This document shows, piece after piece, positions 45,104 through 57,396 of a stretch of DNA of 64,000 bases (position 1 is the first letter of the stretch; every line of letters begins with the position of its first letter). The position numbers were made by a program, and so were the translations under genes. Source of the stretch: Desmodesmus armatus (taxonomy: Eukaryota > Chlorophyta > Chlorophyceae > Sphaeropleales > Scenedesmaceae); contig VIIQ02000895.1 of NCBI GenBank assembly GCA_007449985.2, positions 464,070-528,069 of the forward strand, read 5' to 3'. Below the pieces are notes generated by a model. It was not told the origin of the DNA. It ran no database searches and worked only from the letters and a program-made list of their open reading frames with translations.

Positions 45104-47880
45104 ATGTTGGAAGCTTTGTTTGGCAGACGCAAGACGCCTGCAGGTGTGCTCTACAAGCTTCACAGCAGTGGCAGGGGTAGTGACTGGACTGGCAACCTCT
45201 GCTGTGTGCCGCACTGCAACGCAACATGCTGCAACCCAGGCGTTCACTTTGATCTCTGCATTAGTTCAGTGCCTGAATGCGAGCGGATGGTGCCCTTCCT
45301 GCAGAGATGTTGCGGGAGAACAAGCGCATGCTTGACAAGGCCATACGAGAGCTGGACCGGGAACGTATGGGACTGCAGAACCAGGAGAAGAAAACGATCG
45401 CCGAGATCAAGAAGATGGCAAAGGAGGGGCAAATGGTGAGGGATGTCTCCCCTTCCACCAGCTGCACCCACCCCCACCCCCTGCAGGTACCACTCTCAGT
45501 ACCCACTCTCTCTGTGTGCTGTTTACTGCTGCTGCTGTAGGATGCTGTCAAAGTAATGGCAAAGTCTCTCATACGCAACAGGCATGCTGTCACCAAGCTG
45601 CATGCCCTCAAGTCGCAGCTGCAGGCAGTGTCTCTGAGAATACAGGTGGGTGAAACCTTGACAGCGTATGGGCATCTGCTTGACCAGCTGTAAGCTGCAT
45701 GTGTCCATCCTGTTAAATGCCATCCATGCCAAGGGTCACGTAGGAGCATGCCACCACCCCCCCCCTCAGCCCCGGGGCAGGGGGGGAGGGGTGCACGCTG
45801 GGCCAGGGGGTTGCTGGGCCAGCCTAGTATGTTGTCAGCTTCTGGCCTCACAGCAACTCTTGCAGCTCAGTATGAATGATCCCTTGTCCCACTTACAAGT
45901 AACCTGCTGTTGCTGCCGCGGGGCAAACTTGTGTGTGTGTGCTCTCTTTGCAGACGTTGAAGAGCACACAGGCAATGGCAGATGCCATGCGGGGTGCAAC
46001 ACAGGCAAGTGGTCAGGGGGCACAGCAGCACCAGTCACTATAGGGAGACCAGTGCAAGCAGCAGCAGCAGGTGGCAGACAGTGAAGCAGTATTCACGGGA
46101 TGACAGCTGTTGCATTGGTCTGTCGAGCAAGGGAGCGCAGCAGTTGGAGCTTGTTGCCCTGACAGCAGCCACATGGCATGCTGCAGAGCAGTGCAGGGCT
46201 GTCAGGGTAGTGAATTTAGTTCCTCCATGGCCTGCAGCTGTTGACAGCAGAGAGGCGCTGCTGGCTCACACTTCTCATATGACCTGCACTGTTGCTCAAC
46301 TGGCTGTTTGACACTACAAAGATGCCTCCCTGACCCTGCCACCCTGCTGCTCTTCCCACCACCTTTCTGACCCTGCACCCCCCCCCCCCATCGCCCTGCC
46401 TATTCCTACGTGCGCATCCCCCCCCCCCCCCCTTCTTCCTGCCCCAACCCCCCTGCAGGCAATGCGTGTGATGAACAAGCGCATGAACCTGCCCAACATG
46501 CAGAAGATCCTCATGGAGTTTGAGAAGCAGAATGAGCGCATGGACATGACCAGCGAGATGATGGGGGATGCCATAGATGATGCAATGGAGGTAAGGGGCA
46601 GGCAGAAGAGCACTAGGGCAAAGCAGCAGTGAGAGCTGGCTTGTTGAAGCTCAGGGGCAGCGTCATGCAGTGGCAGTGGGCGTTCAGGCACGCAACACAC
46701 AAGAGCAGAAGCTGGTGCCACCCAGTGGGTGGCAGGCATGGCTCAATAGTGCTGCGTGAAGAGTTCAAGCTACACCTTTCAGGTATGGTAGCAGTACGCA
46801 TGCAAGTTTATAGTGGTCCATGTGTGTGCTACTACCATGGCGTCTATGTTTCTGTGTGATGTACGCCTCTGACGTTTGTTGGTGACTGTGGCCGTGTACT
46901 CACCTTGTCAGGGTGAGGGTGAGGACGAGGATGCTGACGACCTGGTCAACCAGGTGCTGGACGAGATCGGCATCACCACAAGCTCGCAGGTGTGTGCTGC
47001 TCTTGGTGTGATGCATGCACACAAACAATGATCCTCCCTGTCACATGGTACCGCCAGCTAGCTGTGGGCGCACGAGTCTGGGAGGGTCTCCTGGATGCCA
47101 GGGTGTATAAACAAGCACTGGTATGGCATGCTCTCGGGAGGCAGCATGCAGCAGGCTATCATGAGTAGGCTATCATGAGTAGGCTATCATGAGTAGGCTA
47201 TCATGAGGTTGGTTCCACACAGCTGCATATGCACAGTTATCAAGCAGCTGCTCATGGGACCTCTGCCGTCACTGCCTGTTTTCTTGGCCACTGCCTGTGT
47301 GTTGTGTGTGTGTAGCTGGTGTCAGCCCCTGACTTGCCAGTGGCCCAGGCAGCAGCAGCACCCCAGCCTGTTGCAGCGATGGCAGAGGCAGCAGGAGGCG
47401 GCGGTCCACCCGCGGCAGGTGCCAGCCTGGACGAGGATCTGCAGGTGAGGGGCTCGGGGGGGTGGGGGGTGGGGGGGGGGTGGAAGAGGCAGGGGGGACC
47501 CTGCAGCAGCAGCAAGCAGCAGGGTATGGCAGGACACAAAGGCAGGGCCTTGAGCAGAGCAGGATGCTAGAGGGGTCGGGCTCGGATGGCACATGGCAGG
47601 GCATGACAGGGCACTACACGTTGTGCCGGAGTTCGGTACGTCAGCCAAGCAGGCTGATCAGGCAAGCAATCAGCTTGGCAGGGCGCTGCATGCGCTAGCA
47701 GTCCGGGTGGGGGTGTACGGCGAATGCAGCCAGCCAGTCAGCATGTTTCAGTTGTCACAGCCCCGCACTCTGCATGCATACTGCCGCTGTGCCTGGCCTC
47801 GCCGTTGGGTTTTCACGTCACGTGGGTTCCTCTCTGCTGCTGTTGTGCAGGCGCGACTGGACAAGCTGCGCAAAACCTGA
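45104..47880 (+). CDS. VPS2: ESCRT-III subunit VPS2/CHMP2
   Basis: Eight exons (45104–45143, 45305–45435, 45541–45645, 45954–46004, 46459–46590, 46912–46989, 47316–47444, 47851–47880) close in frame to 231 residues, close to the family length of about 220. The start MLEALFGRRKTPAEMLRENK is diagnostic for CHMP2A. KAIRELDRERMGLQNQEKKT then IAEIKKMAKEGQMDAVKVMA forms the basic α1–α2 hairpin. MRVMNKRMNLPNMQKILMEF and MGDAIDDAM follow, then an acidic stretch (EGEGEDEDADDLVNQVLDEI). The end LQARLDKLRKT is a MIM1 motif that recruits the VPS4 ATPase. The protein forms membrane-constricting filaments in multivesicular-body formation, cytokinesis and membrane repair. Intron 4 begins with GC (CAG|GCAAGT), a rare GC–AG intron. 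The loop before the MIM motif is Ala/Gly/Pro-rich, unlike the animal protein. Confidence 0.92.
47153..47207 (+). repeat. 14-bp minisatellite in intron 6 of VPS2/CHMP2
   Basis: Four head-to-tail copies of AGGCTATCATGAGT, the last lacking its final base. The copies are identical, so they are young. Confidence 0.95.
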
Positions 47881-48476
47881 ACCCGCCAAAGTTGCAGAAC
47901 CCAGCCTGGGGTTGTGCGCATTGGTGGTGGTGTGTTCAACGTGGTGGAAGCTCCAGTGGTTGGGGTGTCACTTGGCGGCGGCCCTGGTGTGGTAGCCTGC
48001 CGTAAGCAGAGGGTGTAGCTGCCGCTGAAACATGCGGTGCACACCGTGTACAGAGTACTCTATAGGTGTTTTGGTTCTTGGATTGTCGCCCATCGGTGGT
48101 GACGCGTTTTTCCAGCTTTCTCAAATTTGCCGCATGTTTTTGCTGGCAGGACAAGGTGTTTCCCATTAGCAGGTGCATCAACGGCGAGAAACATGGTGAT
48201 GCCAATGGTTGCCAGTGGTTTTCAGGCTACTGAAACTCATGACATCATGCTGCATGCTTTCATGCATGGGCATGTGCTTTGTAACGGTTGCTACTGCTGT
48301 CAACCGTGCTCAGTCGCAACGTCTTCATAATAATTGGGACGGCACTATAAATGGCCCTACAGCTGTCGACAAAGCAAGTCTCCTTGGTTGCAACGCGTGT
48401 ACCTGATCCACACCGTCACCTTCCAATCTGTAGAGCACTCACGGAGCAAAGGGTTGCTTCTCAAAACCGATCAAAG
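47881..48476. other. Intergenic
   Basis: About 600 bp between VPS2/CHMP2 and the GST gene, in the same orientation. It should contain the 3' end of the former and the promoter of the latter. Nothing else is recognised. Confidence 0.4.
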
Positions 48477-51419
48477 ATGACGAACACGCTCACGCTGTAC
48501 ACTTACCCGCTGGCGTACAACCCATTCAAAGCAGCACTGGTGAGGGGTCAGCTTGCAATGCAAGCATAGGCTCCAGGCTGCTTCTAGATGCTGGACCCCC
48601 TAGCCCCTGCGGTTTTGACAGCACTAGAGCTGCACTGTGTTGTTATGAACCCTCCCCTGGCTTCAGACGTTCCTGGGGCCTGCTTGAGGGCAGGCCATGC
48701 AACTGCAACTCACTGACTCTGCCATCGCAACTGCTCTGACGTCAATGTTGTGGTGACGTCGCAGGCGCTTGCAGAGAAGAATGTCGCCTACAACTCCAAG
48801 TACACAGACTTGTTCACTGGTCAGAGCCTGAGTCCTGATTACCTGGCCGTCAACCCCAAGGGCACAGTGCCAGCACTGGTGGTCCAGGGGCCTGATGGCA
48901 GACAAGTCATCCCTGACAGCAGGTGTGTGACAGTGTTAAGCAGAGAGGATACACAGTGTGGCTGCACGGCACTACAGCTGGATAGCTGCATAACGTGCAC
49001 GTTTGCACAGTGTGTCACCATTCAGGGTTACATGTGTGTGCCCCTCCATGCCTGAACAAACCGGGCACTGTGAGCATTGCTGTGTGTTGTGCGCTGCTGT
49101 GTGCACACAACACACAGCAATGCTCACAGTGCCTGGTTTGTTCAGGCATGGAGGGGCACACACATGTCACCTTGAATGGTGTGCCACACAGGTGCTTGCA
49201 CCTGTGACGTGTTTATCAGGCAGAAGGCGTTGCCTCTGTGCCTGTAGTGGTTTATAGCACTCACGCTCTGCTTCCTGGTGCGTGCACTGTGCGTGGCAGG
49301 CAGATCATGGCGTATGTGAACAACCTGGCCCCAGGCCCTCTAGGAGGTGCTGAGGCTGACCAGAAACTGGCAGCAGTATGGGTGGACAAGCTGGAGAAGT
49401 GGGACGGTAGGTGGGTTGAGCAACAGGCCTTCAAACATCGGATGCGTGTCTTTATCGTTGGTTGGGGTGATTTTGTTAGTGATCCAGCAGCGAGAACGCA
49501 TGTCCCCTTATCAAACAGCTCATGAACACCCTCGACAAATGCTTACTGTGCCTGACGAGGCGCTGTCCGCATCACTCAGCAATGAGGTTGTTGCAGCTGT
49601 TGCCAAGCCACATCCGTACATGCTGTTGTGCCATGTGCTGCCACATGCTGTCACAGCAACGGTTGAGCAGTCTCTTGTGTGTGTTGGTGTCCTGCAGGCA
49701 ACCTCTTCCTGGCTGCCAACAGTGACCCAGGTGGGGGCAGGGCCTTGACACACTGCTGAAGCGGGTGAAACCCCCGCATGCACACTGCTGAAGCGAGTGT
49801 GAAACCCGCACATGCACATTGAACAATCAAGCAATTAAAAGTGCATGCAAGGTCTGCAAGCTCAAACACTGAAGCGAATGAAAGCACATGCATTCAAAAC
49901 ACCGCAAGGTCCATGTCTGCAGCACTGCTATGGCGACAGCTGGGCCTCCCGGACCCCATGTTGTGTGGCAGTCCAGTGTACAGCCAGGATACAAGGACTA
50001 TCCCTTACCGAGTATGGTTTTTATACTGGGCTTGCAGCTGACGCAGCGTGTGTGTGGTGGCTGCAGGTGCTGCAAAGCTGCTGGCGCCCCTGCAGACGTT
50101 CAAGGTGAAGTATGCAGAGGCGCGGGCCAAGGAGCACCCGGAGCTGCAGCAGGTGTATGCTGACAAGATAGCAGGCCTGAAGGCAGCAGGTGGGCCTGGG
50201 AAGGCTTGCATGTAGTCGTGCAATTGGCGGGACATGACCCTCTTGGTGTGGACACTGAGCCATTGATGTGTCCCGGTGTGCATGGTAGCTTCCCGTCAGC
50301 GCAGGCTTGTCTTTGCATGGTATGCCTGGCCTAAATGAGCCCCTGCTGTTTCTGACACAACAGAACAGGTGTGTGGCAGCTCTTGCAGCAAGGTTCAGTG
50401 AACGCAGTCCAGAGTGTTGCGCAGAGGGCCTGCCCTGAGCCTTTGCTGCAGCAGGGCTCTCTGTTAGCAAAATCCCTTACCCTCTCTCCCTGCACCCCGC
50501 CTGTCCTCTCATGCTGAACCCCCACCCACCCACCCATCCACACAACTCTCACGCTCTCACAGATGCTGAGGGTAAGGAAGCTGCTGCTGGAGAGGCCAAC
50601 CGCAAGCAGTTGGCCAGTCTGCTTGATGAAGCCGAGCAGCAGCTTGCCCGCACGCCCTTCCTGGCGGGCCAGGCGTACAGTGTGGCGGATGTGATGTTCA
50701 CACCCGTACTGTTCAGGCTGGGCATGGCAAACAAGACTGGGGAGTACCTCAAGCCCCGCCCAAACGTCAGCTCGTACTTCAACAGGTAGGAGATGGGGCA
50801 TTACCTGTTGATAGATTTGGGGACTGGAGCTGGCAGGGTGTTTTGCGGACTTGGCACGTGCTTTTTTGCATGGTGCAGCAGCTGGTCGGGTTGCCACCAG
50901 CATCAGTTGTGCTCACAGTGCCTGGTTTGTGCCGTCAGCAGTGCAGGTGCAGCATAGGGGTCGTGTGTACTGCAGACTGAGGTTTCCAAGTGCTACCAGC
51001 TGCCAGAGACAGTGTCATTAGCATTTTCCTCTTGCACCTGGTGTGCCCTGAGCTTATGATTTTCTGTGCAGGATGAAGGAGCGCCCCAGCTTCGCCAAGG
51101 TGTTTGGACCTGCTTCAAGCAAGGTATGGCAGATTGCTGACCTGCACTTTGGTAACGCAGTCAGCGCTGTCAGCATCGTGGCACAGTTCTGCGTTGCGCA
51201 AAGGTCCATCAGCAGCCTGTGCACCCTACTCCAGGCACTGCTTGGTTTTGCACAACTCGACTGCTGCAGCAACGCAAGCCTTTTGGGACACATTGTGTCT
51301 TGCCTGCAGCCTGTGCTGACTTCCTGTCCTTGCCCTGCATGCAACAGGTGACCCTGGCGACGACAATCCTGCCCGCCATTGTCAGGGCACAGTTTGCAGC
51401 GTTGACTGGCTGCTACTGA
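48477..51419 (+). CDS. Glutathione S-transferase, TCHQD-like class
   Basis: Eight exons (48477–48539, 48765–48922, 49300–49406, 49698–49730, 50067–50189, 50563–50785, 51072–51123, 51348–51419) join in phase to 276 residues. The thioredoxin-like N-domain reads LTLYTYPLAYNPFKAALALA then EKNVAYNSKYTDLFTG, with NPKGTVPALV (cis-Pro) and an altered DSRQIMAYV in place of the usual glutathione-binding D/E-S. The all-helical C-domain has KQLASLLDEAEQQLARTPFL, AGQAYSVADVMFTPVLFRL (the conserved N-capping box and hydrophobic staple region) and RPNVSSYFNRMKERPSFAKV. The ending matches plant TCHQD GSTs, which resemble tetrachlorohydroquinone dehalogenases. A 40-residue charged insertion (FKVKYAEARAKEHPELQQVY) also fits that class. 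The substrate is unknown; conjugation or reductive dehalogenation of electrophiles is expected. The last 24 residues are not family-typical. Confidence 0.8.
49014..49182. repeat. Long near-perfect hairpin in GST intron 2
   Basis: Arms of about 77 bases (roughly 49014–49091 and 49104–49182) are reverse complements with only a few mismatches. The best-matched core is CCCCTCCATGCCTGAACAAA on the left against TTTGTTCAGGCATGGAGGGG on the right. The loop is about a dozen bases. It lies wholly within intron 2 (48923–49299). The shape fits either a small inverted-repeat (MITE-like) insertion or a long algal microRNA-type precursor. Confidence 0.85.
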
Positions 51420-52249
51420 CAGCATCTAGTGACTGCCATTGAGTGTGTGGTTGCTGTGATATACAGTTGCTGTTTCTGTGTGACTGCTGTTTCATATCAC
51501 AGTTGCTGTTGCTGTACATATACCGTCCCAGTTGTAACAATCAGTGAAGTGACTGTACATGTACCCACAGCCTGCCTTAACACCACACTGTGCGAGGACA
51601 CCTGACCAGAAGCTGGCGCCGCATGCAGTCAATCAGTGCATGCATTTTCGTAGGCACGGCACAGTACTGTCACACAGCAGCACCATCACACCCGTTACTG
51701 CAGGTACAAGTGTTGTACATGTGTTGACTTGCTACAGCCAAAAACAGTGTGGGCCTGGGGCACCGAATGTTAGTGAGATGATCCTAAATCAACAAAACTT
51801 AGACGTGAAGCCAAAATTTGGAGTCGAAGCACGTGACATTTCGAACGTCAACCATTCCATCCAGCCCTGACCTGATTTTAGATAGGAAGGAAATGGTGAA
51901 ACTCCAGGATGGTATAGATAGGATGTTTTCGCCCTAACTTCCTGAGAGTTACGGTGAAACGAACCAACCTTGGGTGCACTGCAGACACTTCAAGTAGCGC
52001 TGCCGAGGCTGGTTGTTGAGGCCAAAATGCCACGAGATCAATGCATCGAATCAGATACCTGACAGCACGTGGGCAACTCAGAAGCATTGTCCCGGCCTTG
52101 GAAGCCTGTTCAGGGCTGCTTGCAGCGAATGGTTGACTAGATCAGTTGTGTTTTGGTTTGAAAATTGAAATGGCAGGTGTTTTGCCTGGGAAACAGCAAC
52201 TAGCCTTGTTCATATAAAACTACACTGTATTGATACGCTCTCACGCACC
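51420..52249. other. Intergenic
   Basis: About 830 bp. A local T/G-rich stretch (51440–51520) repeats CAGTTGCTGTT-like words several times, and a TGTAA lies near 51533, plausible for GST polyadenylation. The remainder is the upstream region of the next gene. Confidence 0.4.
52212..52218 (+). promoter_or_regulatory. TATA-box candidate
   Basis: ATATAAA lies about 35 bases before the ATG at 52250. If used, the transcript would have an almost absent 5' leader, so it may be fortuitous. Confidence 0.3.
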
Positions 52250-55138
52250 ATGCAGCCTGCCACGATGCCTCTGCTGCAGCCTAAAAACCAGACGCAGTGG
52301 AAGGATAGCTTCAGGTCGTTTGTGAGGCATGTTTCAGGCAACCCCACTGCCCAACTCAGCAAGAAAAACCCTTGGACAGACAACATTGTCATCATAGAGG
52401 GGGACCAGCCAGAACACCCCCCAGTCTGGGTGCTACCAACAGCACAGGTGCTCAACAATGCAGTGATACAGAAGGCCGAGCTGCGAGGTGTCCTGGGCGC
52501 CCCTGCTGCCCTGAACAACTCCAACAAGGCGCTGGTGATCCTCAGGGTAGGTGTAGGCAGTGTAGCAGGAGCTGCATCCCAGCAGCGCCAGCAGTGTAGA
52601 CTTAAGTCTGCAGATCTGCCACCAACCACCGCCTTTGCTGCTGTTTGTGTTCTGTGGCAGGCTGTTGCACGGCACCTGCTGCACGAGCCAGAGAACAGCA
52701 ACATCTTCAGCATGTTCCAGGACAAGGACGGCGAGATGCAGGACGAGGAGGAGACAGTGGAGTTTGTAGCAGGGAAACTGGAGGATGCCCTTCCCCACTT
52801 GCTGGCGCACTTGGAGCACGCAGAGAGTGTCATCACTGCTGGTAGGTTGCTCATAGCCATAGGGAGACAGCTGCACTTGCGCCTGCTGCTTGCTGTTTGA
52901 CGCAGCATACGTATGCCCTGACTAGTCTTTGGGTACAATGCTGACATGCAGGCGACCAGGCAGCAACACCAGCTGATATTGGCAGCAACACAGCAGCAGC
53001 AGCAGTAACAGGTGGGCCTGTGGAGCAGCAGCAGCGCCCTACACCTACTGATGGGGCCATGGGAGCTGCACCAGGTGCAACAGCAGCAGCACCCGCAGCA
53101 GCAGGGGCAGCAGCAGCAGCAGCAGCAGCAGCAGGGGCAGGGACAGAAGCAAGGGCGGCAGCAGGCAGGAAGAGGGTCCTGACAGACTCCCAGCGCAGCA
53201 ACCTGGCCAAAAAGCGCTGCATTAGCTGTGGGACAGACCTGCCATGTGCCAGCCAGTCTTGCAAGACATGCAACACTAAGCAGCCGCTCAAGTCCCAGAG
53301 TGAGCTGAGTGAGCTGAAGGCGAGCACCAAGCCTTACTCGCCTGGAGACACACTGCCCGAGGTGCAGGACAGCACACAGGCACTGGCCAATGTGGGCAAG
53401 CGGTTTGAGAGGGCAGATGTACTGAAGCTGGTGAGTGGTGCGGCACGGGCCGTCCCACAAGGTTGTCAAGTGTGACCAAGGCTGCATTTGCTGACTGTTT
53501 GACTGCCATGCTGCATGCATTTGGGGGAGAGGGAGGGGGCGCAGGGGGAGGCGCTGCATGCACCCTGTTTGTTGGAGAATGTTCTGCGTACTGGCCTGTC
53601 CTGGCAGTGGTTGCACACTGGCTGAGTTTGTATCTGCTTGTACTGTACGTCGCACTGCCATGCAGCTCGGCAAACTCTACAAGGACACAGGCTTTGAGGT
53701 TGGCATGTTCGCTGTTGGGCTGGTCAAGTGCAGCGCAGAATCCGGCAAACCACACCACATCCACCACCACGGGATGCACGTCTCATCACTGGAGGCCCCA
53801 CCAGGCCACCGCGTGGTGATCTACAGCGCATCTACTGGGGGTGCGATGCGTGACGCAGCGGAGCAGGAGTGCATTACCCCTGGCTTCACAGCGAACTCAG
53901 GGGTCCCGGAAAACATCCGCGCCCTGCGTGCCGCCAAGACAAACTTCCTTTACATGGCGCACATGGTAGGTCTAGGTGTCAATGGCATGTCACTAGGTCA
54001 ACCTCATGAGCAGTTGGTTGCAAGGTCCAAGTGCAACAGGTGACATGTACATACGCACGGCATGACGAGCCTGCCCTGAAGCCACTCACAGCACAGGCCC
54101 CTACAGCACAATAGAAACACCTCACTCTGAGTCAAACCATAGAAGGAGCGTCAGCAACGCTCCCCACAGGCCTTGCCCACCGCCTTACATGGCCCATGGG
54201 GTTGGCAGGAATGGGTGGGGTTGTGGTAGACTGGCATGCTGCGGGTGCACACTCCTTTCAGCCGGTTGCGCTCCAAAAGTTTTGATCCTTGCTGACTGGC
54301 TTGCGTGTCCTGGACATGTGGTGCTGCTTGTCCGCCATGTATACAGGAAATGAAGGACCTGTTAAAACCCAAAGCAGACGCATCGGTGCCAAGCACAGCG
54401 GCAGCAGCAGCAGCAGGTGATGGAGCACCATCAGCAGCAGCGGCGGCATCTGGTGCAGGGCTGGGGGCAACAGGAGCAGCGGGAATGGCTGCACCTGCAG
54501 CAGCGGCAGGCGAGGCGGCAGCAGTCGGCGGGGGGGCACCACCAGTGCCAGCAGAGACGCCTGCAGCGGCAGGCGGGGGGGCAGCAGCGGCAGGGGTTCC
54601 ACCGCCAGCACCAGCAGAGACACGGGAGCCTGCAGCAGTGGCAGGCGGGGCAGCTGGTGCAAGTGCAGGTGCAGGTGGGGCGGCGACAGCAGGCGGGGCG
54701 GCAGCAGTGGCTGACAGCATGCCTGGCGCAGGTAGTGTTGATGCAGCAGCGGCTGCAGCAGCAGCGGCTGCAGCAGCAGCACCACGCCCGCAGCCGCCTC
54801 CCTCCAAACCCATCCTTGTGAACAACATCCCGTGTGATGTCAGCTATCTGGCGGTGATGTTGAAACAGCACGGGTTCAAAGTCCTGCCTATGGAGATCTG
54901 CAACCTAGATGCAGATGTGTGCAGCGCCATGCAGCAGCGCTCAGGTTCAGTGGCAGTTGTAGGACGGGGTCCCAACGGGCAGCCAGTTGTCAGCATTGCC
55001 ACTGGCTGGATGAGCATGTACAGCATCACCAGCAGCAGCGGCACACAGGAGGTTGTGTCAGTACCTCAGTGCATTGAGCTGCCCCACACAACGCTGCCGG
55101 CAGCTGTCCTGGAGCTGGTGTTGGCAACCACAGACTGA
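52250..55138 (+). CDS. Ala-rich protein with a small Cys cluster, function unknown
   Basis: Five exons (52250–52546, 52661–52841, 52952–53430, 53666–53965, 54347–55138) join in phase to 682 residues. The N-terminal 160 residues are ordinary and mixed (NPWTDNIVIIEGDQ, VWVLPTAQVLNNAVI). An Ala-rich linker leads to CISCGTDLPCASQSCKTCNT, a likely zinc ribbon resembling UPF0547-type Cys clusters. Exon 4 (DTGFEVGMFAVGLVKCSAES, HHIHHHGMHV, APPGHRVVIYSASTGG) looks globular. A long Ala/Gly/Pro linker follows, then a final conserved-looking domain (PILVNNIPCDVSYLAVMLKQ, GFKVLPMEICNLDADVC). I do not recognise it. The alternation of globular blocks with Ala linkers is common in chlamydomonadalean nuclear proteins. 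Tandem GCAGCAGC in the linkers creates long spurious open frames on both strands. Confidence 0.68.
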
Positions 55139-56017
55139 CCGTGTGATGGGGTGTGTTTGGAGGTTTGAAGCCTAAATGTTTGGTTGCGCGCACTTTGTCG
55201 GCGCTCCTTGCACTATCACGCACAAGTTTGGCTGTGTGTTTTGTGGTTTGCCAGCATCGTAGGTTTGAAGCTTAAAATGCTGTAGCACTGTGATGGCTCC
55301 GACGCACTCAGTCGCTGGCCACATGCTTTGTGTGGGGGTGTTGTGTATCACAACTGATAAGTGGTTCACCTGGCACGGTCCCCTAAACCTGTTGCTCTGT
55401 GGCAATGCGGCAGGTAGTGGTCTGCCTGAGCATGTCCGTTGTGCCTCACTTTCAGTGTTCAAATGGCCAGAGGCTTGCCCAGCTTTGATTTTGTATGTAG
55501 TACAGCACTTGCAACAATATTCTTATTACTGACAACATTAGTATGGCAAAGCATAGGTGTGTTCCAACGTGTACCCTGGCAGGACACCGTGCACATGTGC
55601 CCAACATGCCATACTAACTATGTACACTTGCGCGTTTGGTTGTGACACAATCTGAACCATTCACTTTCACTTCGAGCATCCCCTGTGTGAGCAAGTCTGA
55701 TTCCAGCAGCAGACCCAAGTGTGCTGAATCGCCACAACTGCACATCAGGCACAGCAAGATGCATACTTGGTGAAAGAGCCAACAGCGCCACCCTACCTGC
55801 ATATTCTTCAGCTGTCTCAGCTTTCAAGCCATGACACCCGCGGCCAGATGGGAGGCCACACGCATGCCCACAGCACACTACTAGTTTATACAACCCACCA
55901 TGGGTTGCACTGTGCAACTTGGGGTATGATAACCCACCCAACATGCCCAGCAGAAAGCATACTTGGCCAGCCTCATCAACACCTGCCACCAATTTATAAG
56001 GGGGGTGCGGAGCCCCC
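55139..56017. other. Intergenic, leading into a tandem repeat
   Basis: Short duplications such as GGTTTGAAGC(C/T)TAAA occur near 55161 and 55262. The last 20 bases hold a G6/C5 hairpin (GGGGGGTGCGGAGCCCCC) directly abutting the first 512-bp repeat. No gene seen. Confidence 0.4.
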
Positions 56018-57396
56018 AACACTGCAAATGGTGTCCGGCAGCCGGTGTGAGTTTAGCGCAGGAATGGGCTGCTGACATGGTTTGTATCACTGCCACAGCT
56101 TTAAATGATACAACACTCCCTGTATTGGGTCATCTCCAGCCCTCCAGCCTTCAGCGATTGATGCGGCAACAGGAGCGCTGCCGCCAAAAGCAACGCATGA
56201 GAAGCAATGAGGCTTGCATGTGCTGCTGCAGGCTACGTGCAGGCCTGGTCCCTCTTTGTTACCTGCACAACCCCACACCTGGGTCACTTCAGAACACATC
56301 TTGCAGGGTGAAGCACCCTTGAACTGGCAGCGCTATCATGTTGGCAAGCGGGTGCATGCTTGAGTCAGGGTGTTTTTGGGGGGGGGGGGGGCTGCTGTGG
56401 GCAGTGTGACATCCAGTTTGGGCCTGTGTGTTCATGTAGATGCCACTTGGAGCCTGCAGTGGCTAATTGGAAGTGCTGCATTCTGCTCCGCTTGCGGCTG
56501 TGGTCTCGCAAGGGGGGTTTGAAGGCCCCAAACACTGCAAATGGTGTCCGGCAGCCGGTGTGAGTTTAGCGCAGGAATGGGCTGCTGACATGGTTTGTAT
56601 CACTGCCACAGCTTTAAATGATACAACACTCCCTGTATTGGGTCATCTCCAGCCCTCCAGCCTTCAGCGATTGATGCGGCAACAGGAGCGCTGCCGCCAA
56701 AAGCAACGCATGAGAAGCAATGAGGCTTGCATGTGCTGCTGCAGGCTACGTGCAGGCCTGGTCCCTCTTTGTTACCTGCACAACCCCACACCTGGGTCAC
56801 TTCAGAACACATCTTGCAGGGTGAAGCACCCTTGAACTGGCAGCGCTATCATGTTGGCAAGCGGGTGCATGCTTGAGTCAGGGTGTTTTTGGGGGGGGGG
56901 GGGCTGCTGTGGGCAGTGTGACATCCAGTTTGGGCCTGTGTGTTCATGTAGATGCCACTTGGAGCCTGCAGTGGCTAATTGGAAGTGCTGCATTCTGCTC
57001 CGCTTGCGGCTGTGGTCTCGCAAGGGGGGTTTGAAGGCCCCAAACACTGCAAATGGTGTCCGGCAGCCGGTGTGAGTTTAGCGCAGGAATGGGCTGCTGA
57101 CATGGTTTGTATCACTGCCACAGCTTTAAATGATACAACACTCCCTGTATTGGGTCATCTCCAGCCCTCCAGCCTTCAGCGATTGATGCGGCAACAGGAG
57201 CGCTGCCGCCAAAAGCAACGCATGAGGAGCAATGAGGCTTGCATGTGCTGCTGCAGGCTACGTGCAGGCCTGGTCCCTCTTTGTTACCTGCACAACCCCA
57301 CACCTGGGTCACTTCAGAACACATCTTGCAGGGTGGCGATCAGTGGAATGGCAACGGTCAGGCGGCTATCGTGTTGGCAAGCGGGTGTATGTACAT
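56018..57396. repeat. 512-bp tandem repeat, 2.7 copies, nearly identical
   Basis: Units begin with AACACTGCAAATGGTGTCCGG at 56018, 56531 and 57043 (periods 513 and 512 bp). The third unit stops matching closely near 57335 and degenerates to about 57396. Across the full unit I see almost no differences: one base in the poly-G tract, and GAGAAGC against GAGGAGC in the third copy. Each full unit contains a run of about 13 G, and the unit junctions carry AAGGGGGGTTTGAAGGCCCC. Open frames running through the units follow from the repeat and show no domain. Confidence 0.95.

Noticed and set aside
52210..53673. 487-residue minus-strand open frame
   Set aside because: It is the antisense shadow of the Ala-rich plus-strand gene; its Cys runs are the reverse of GCAGCAGC linkers and it has no splice support.
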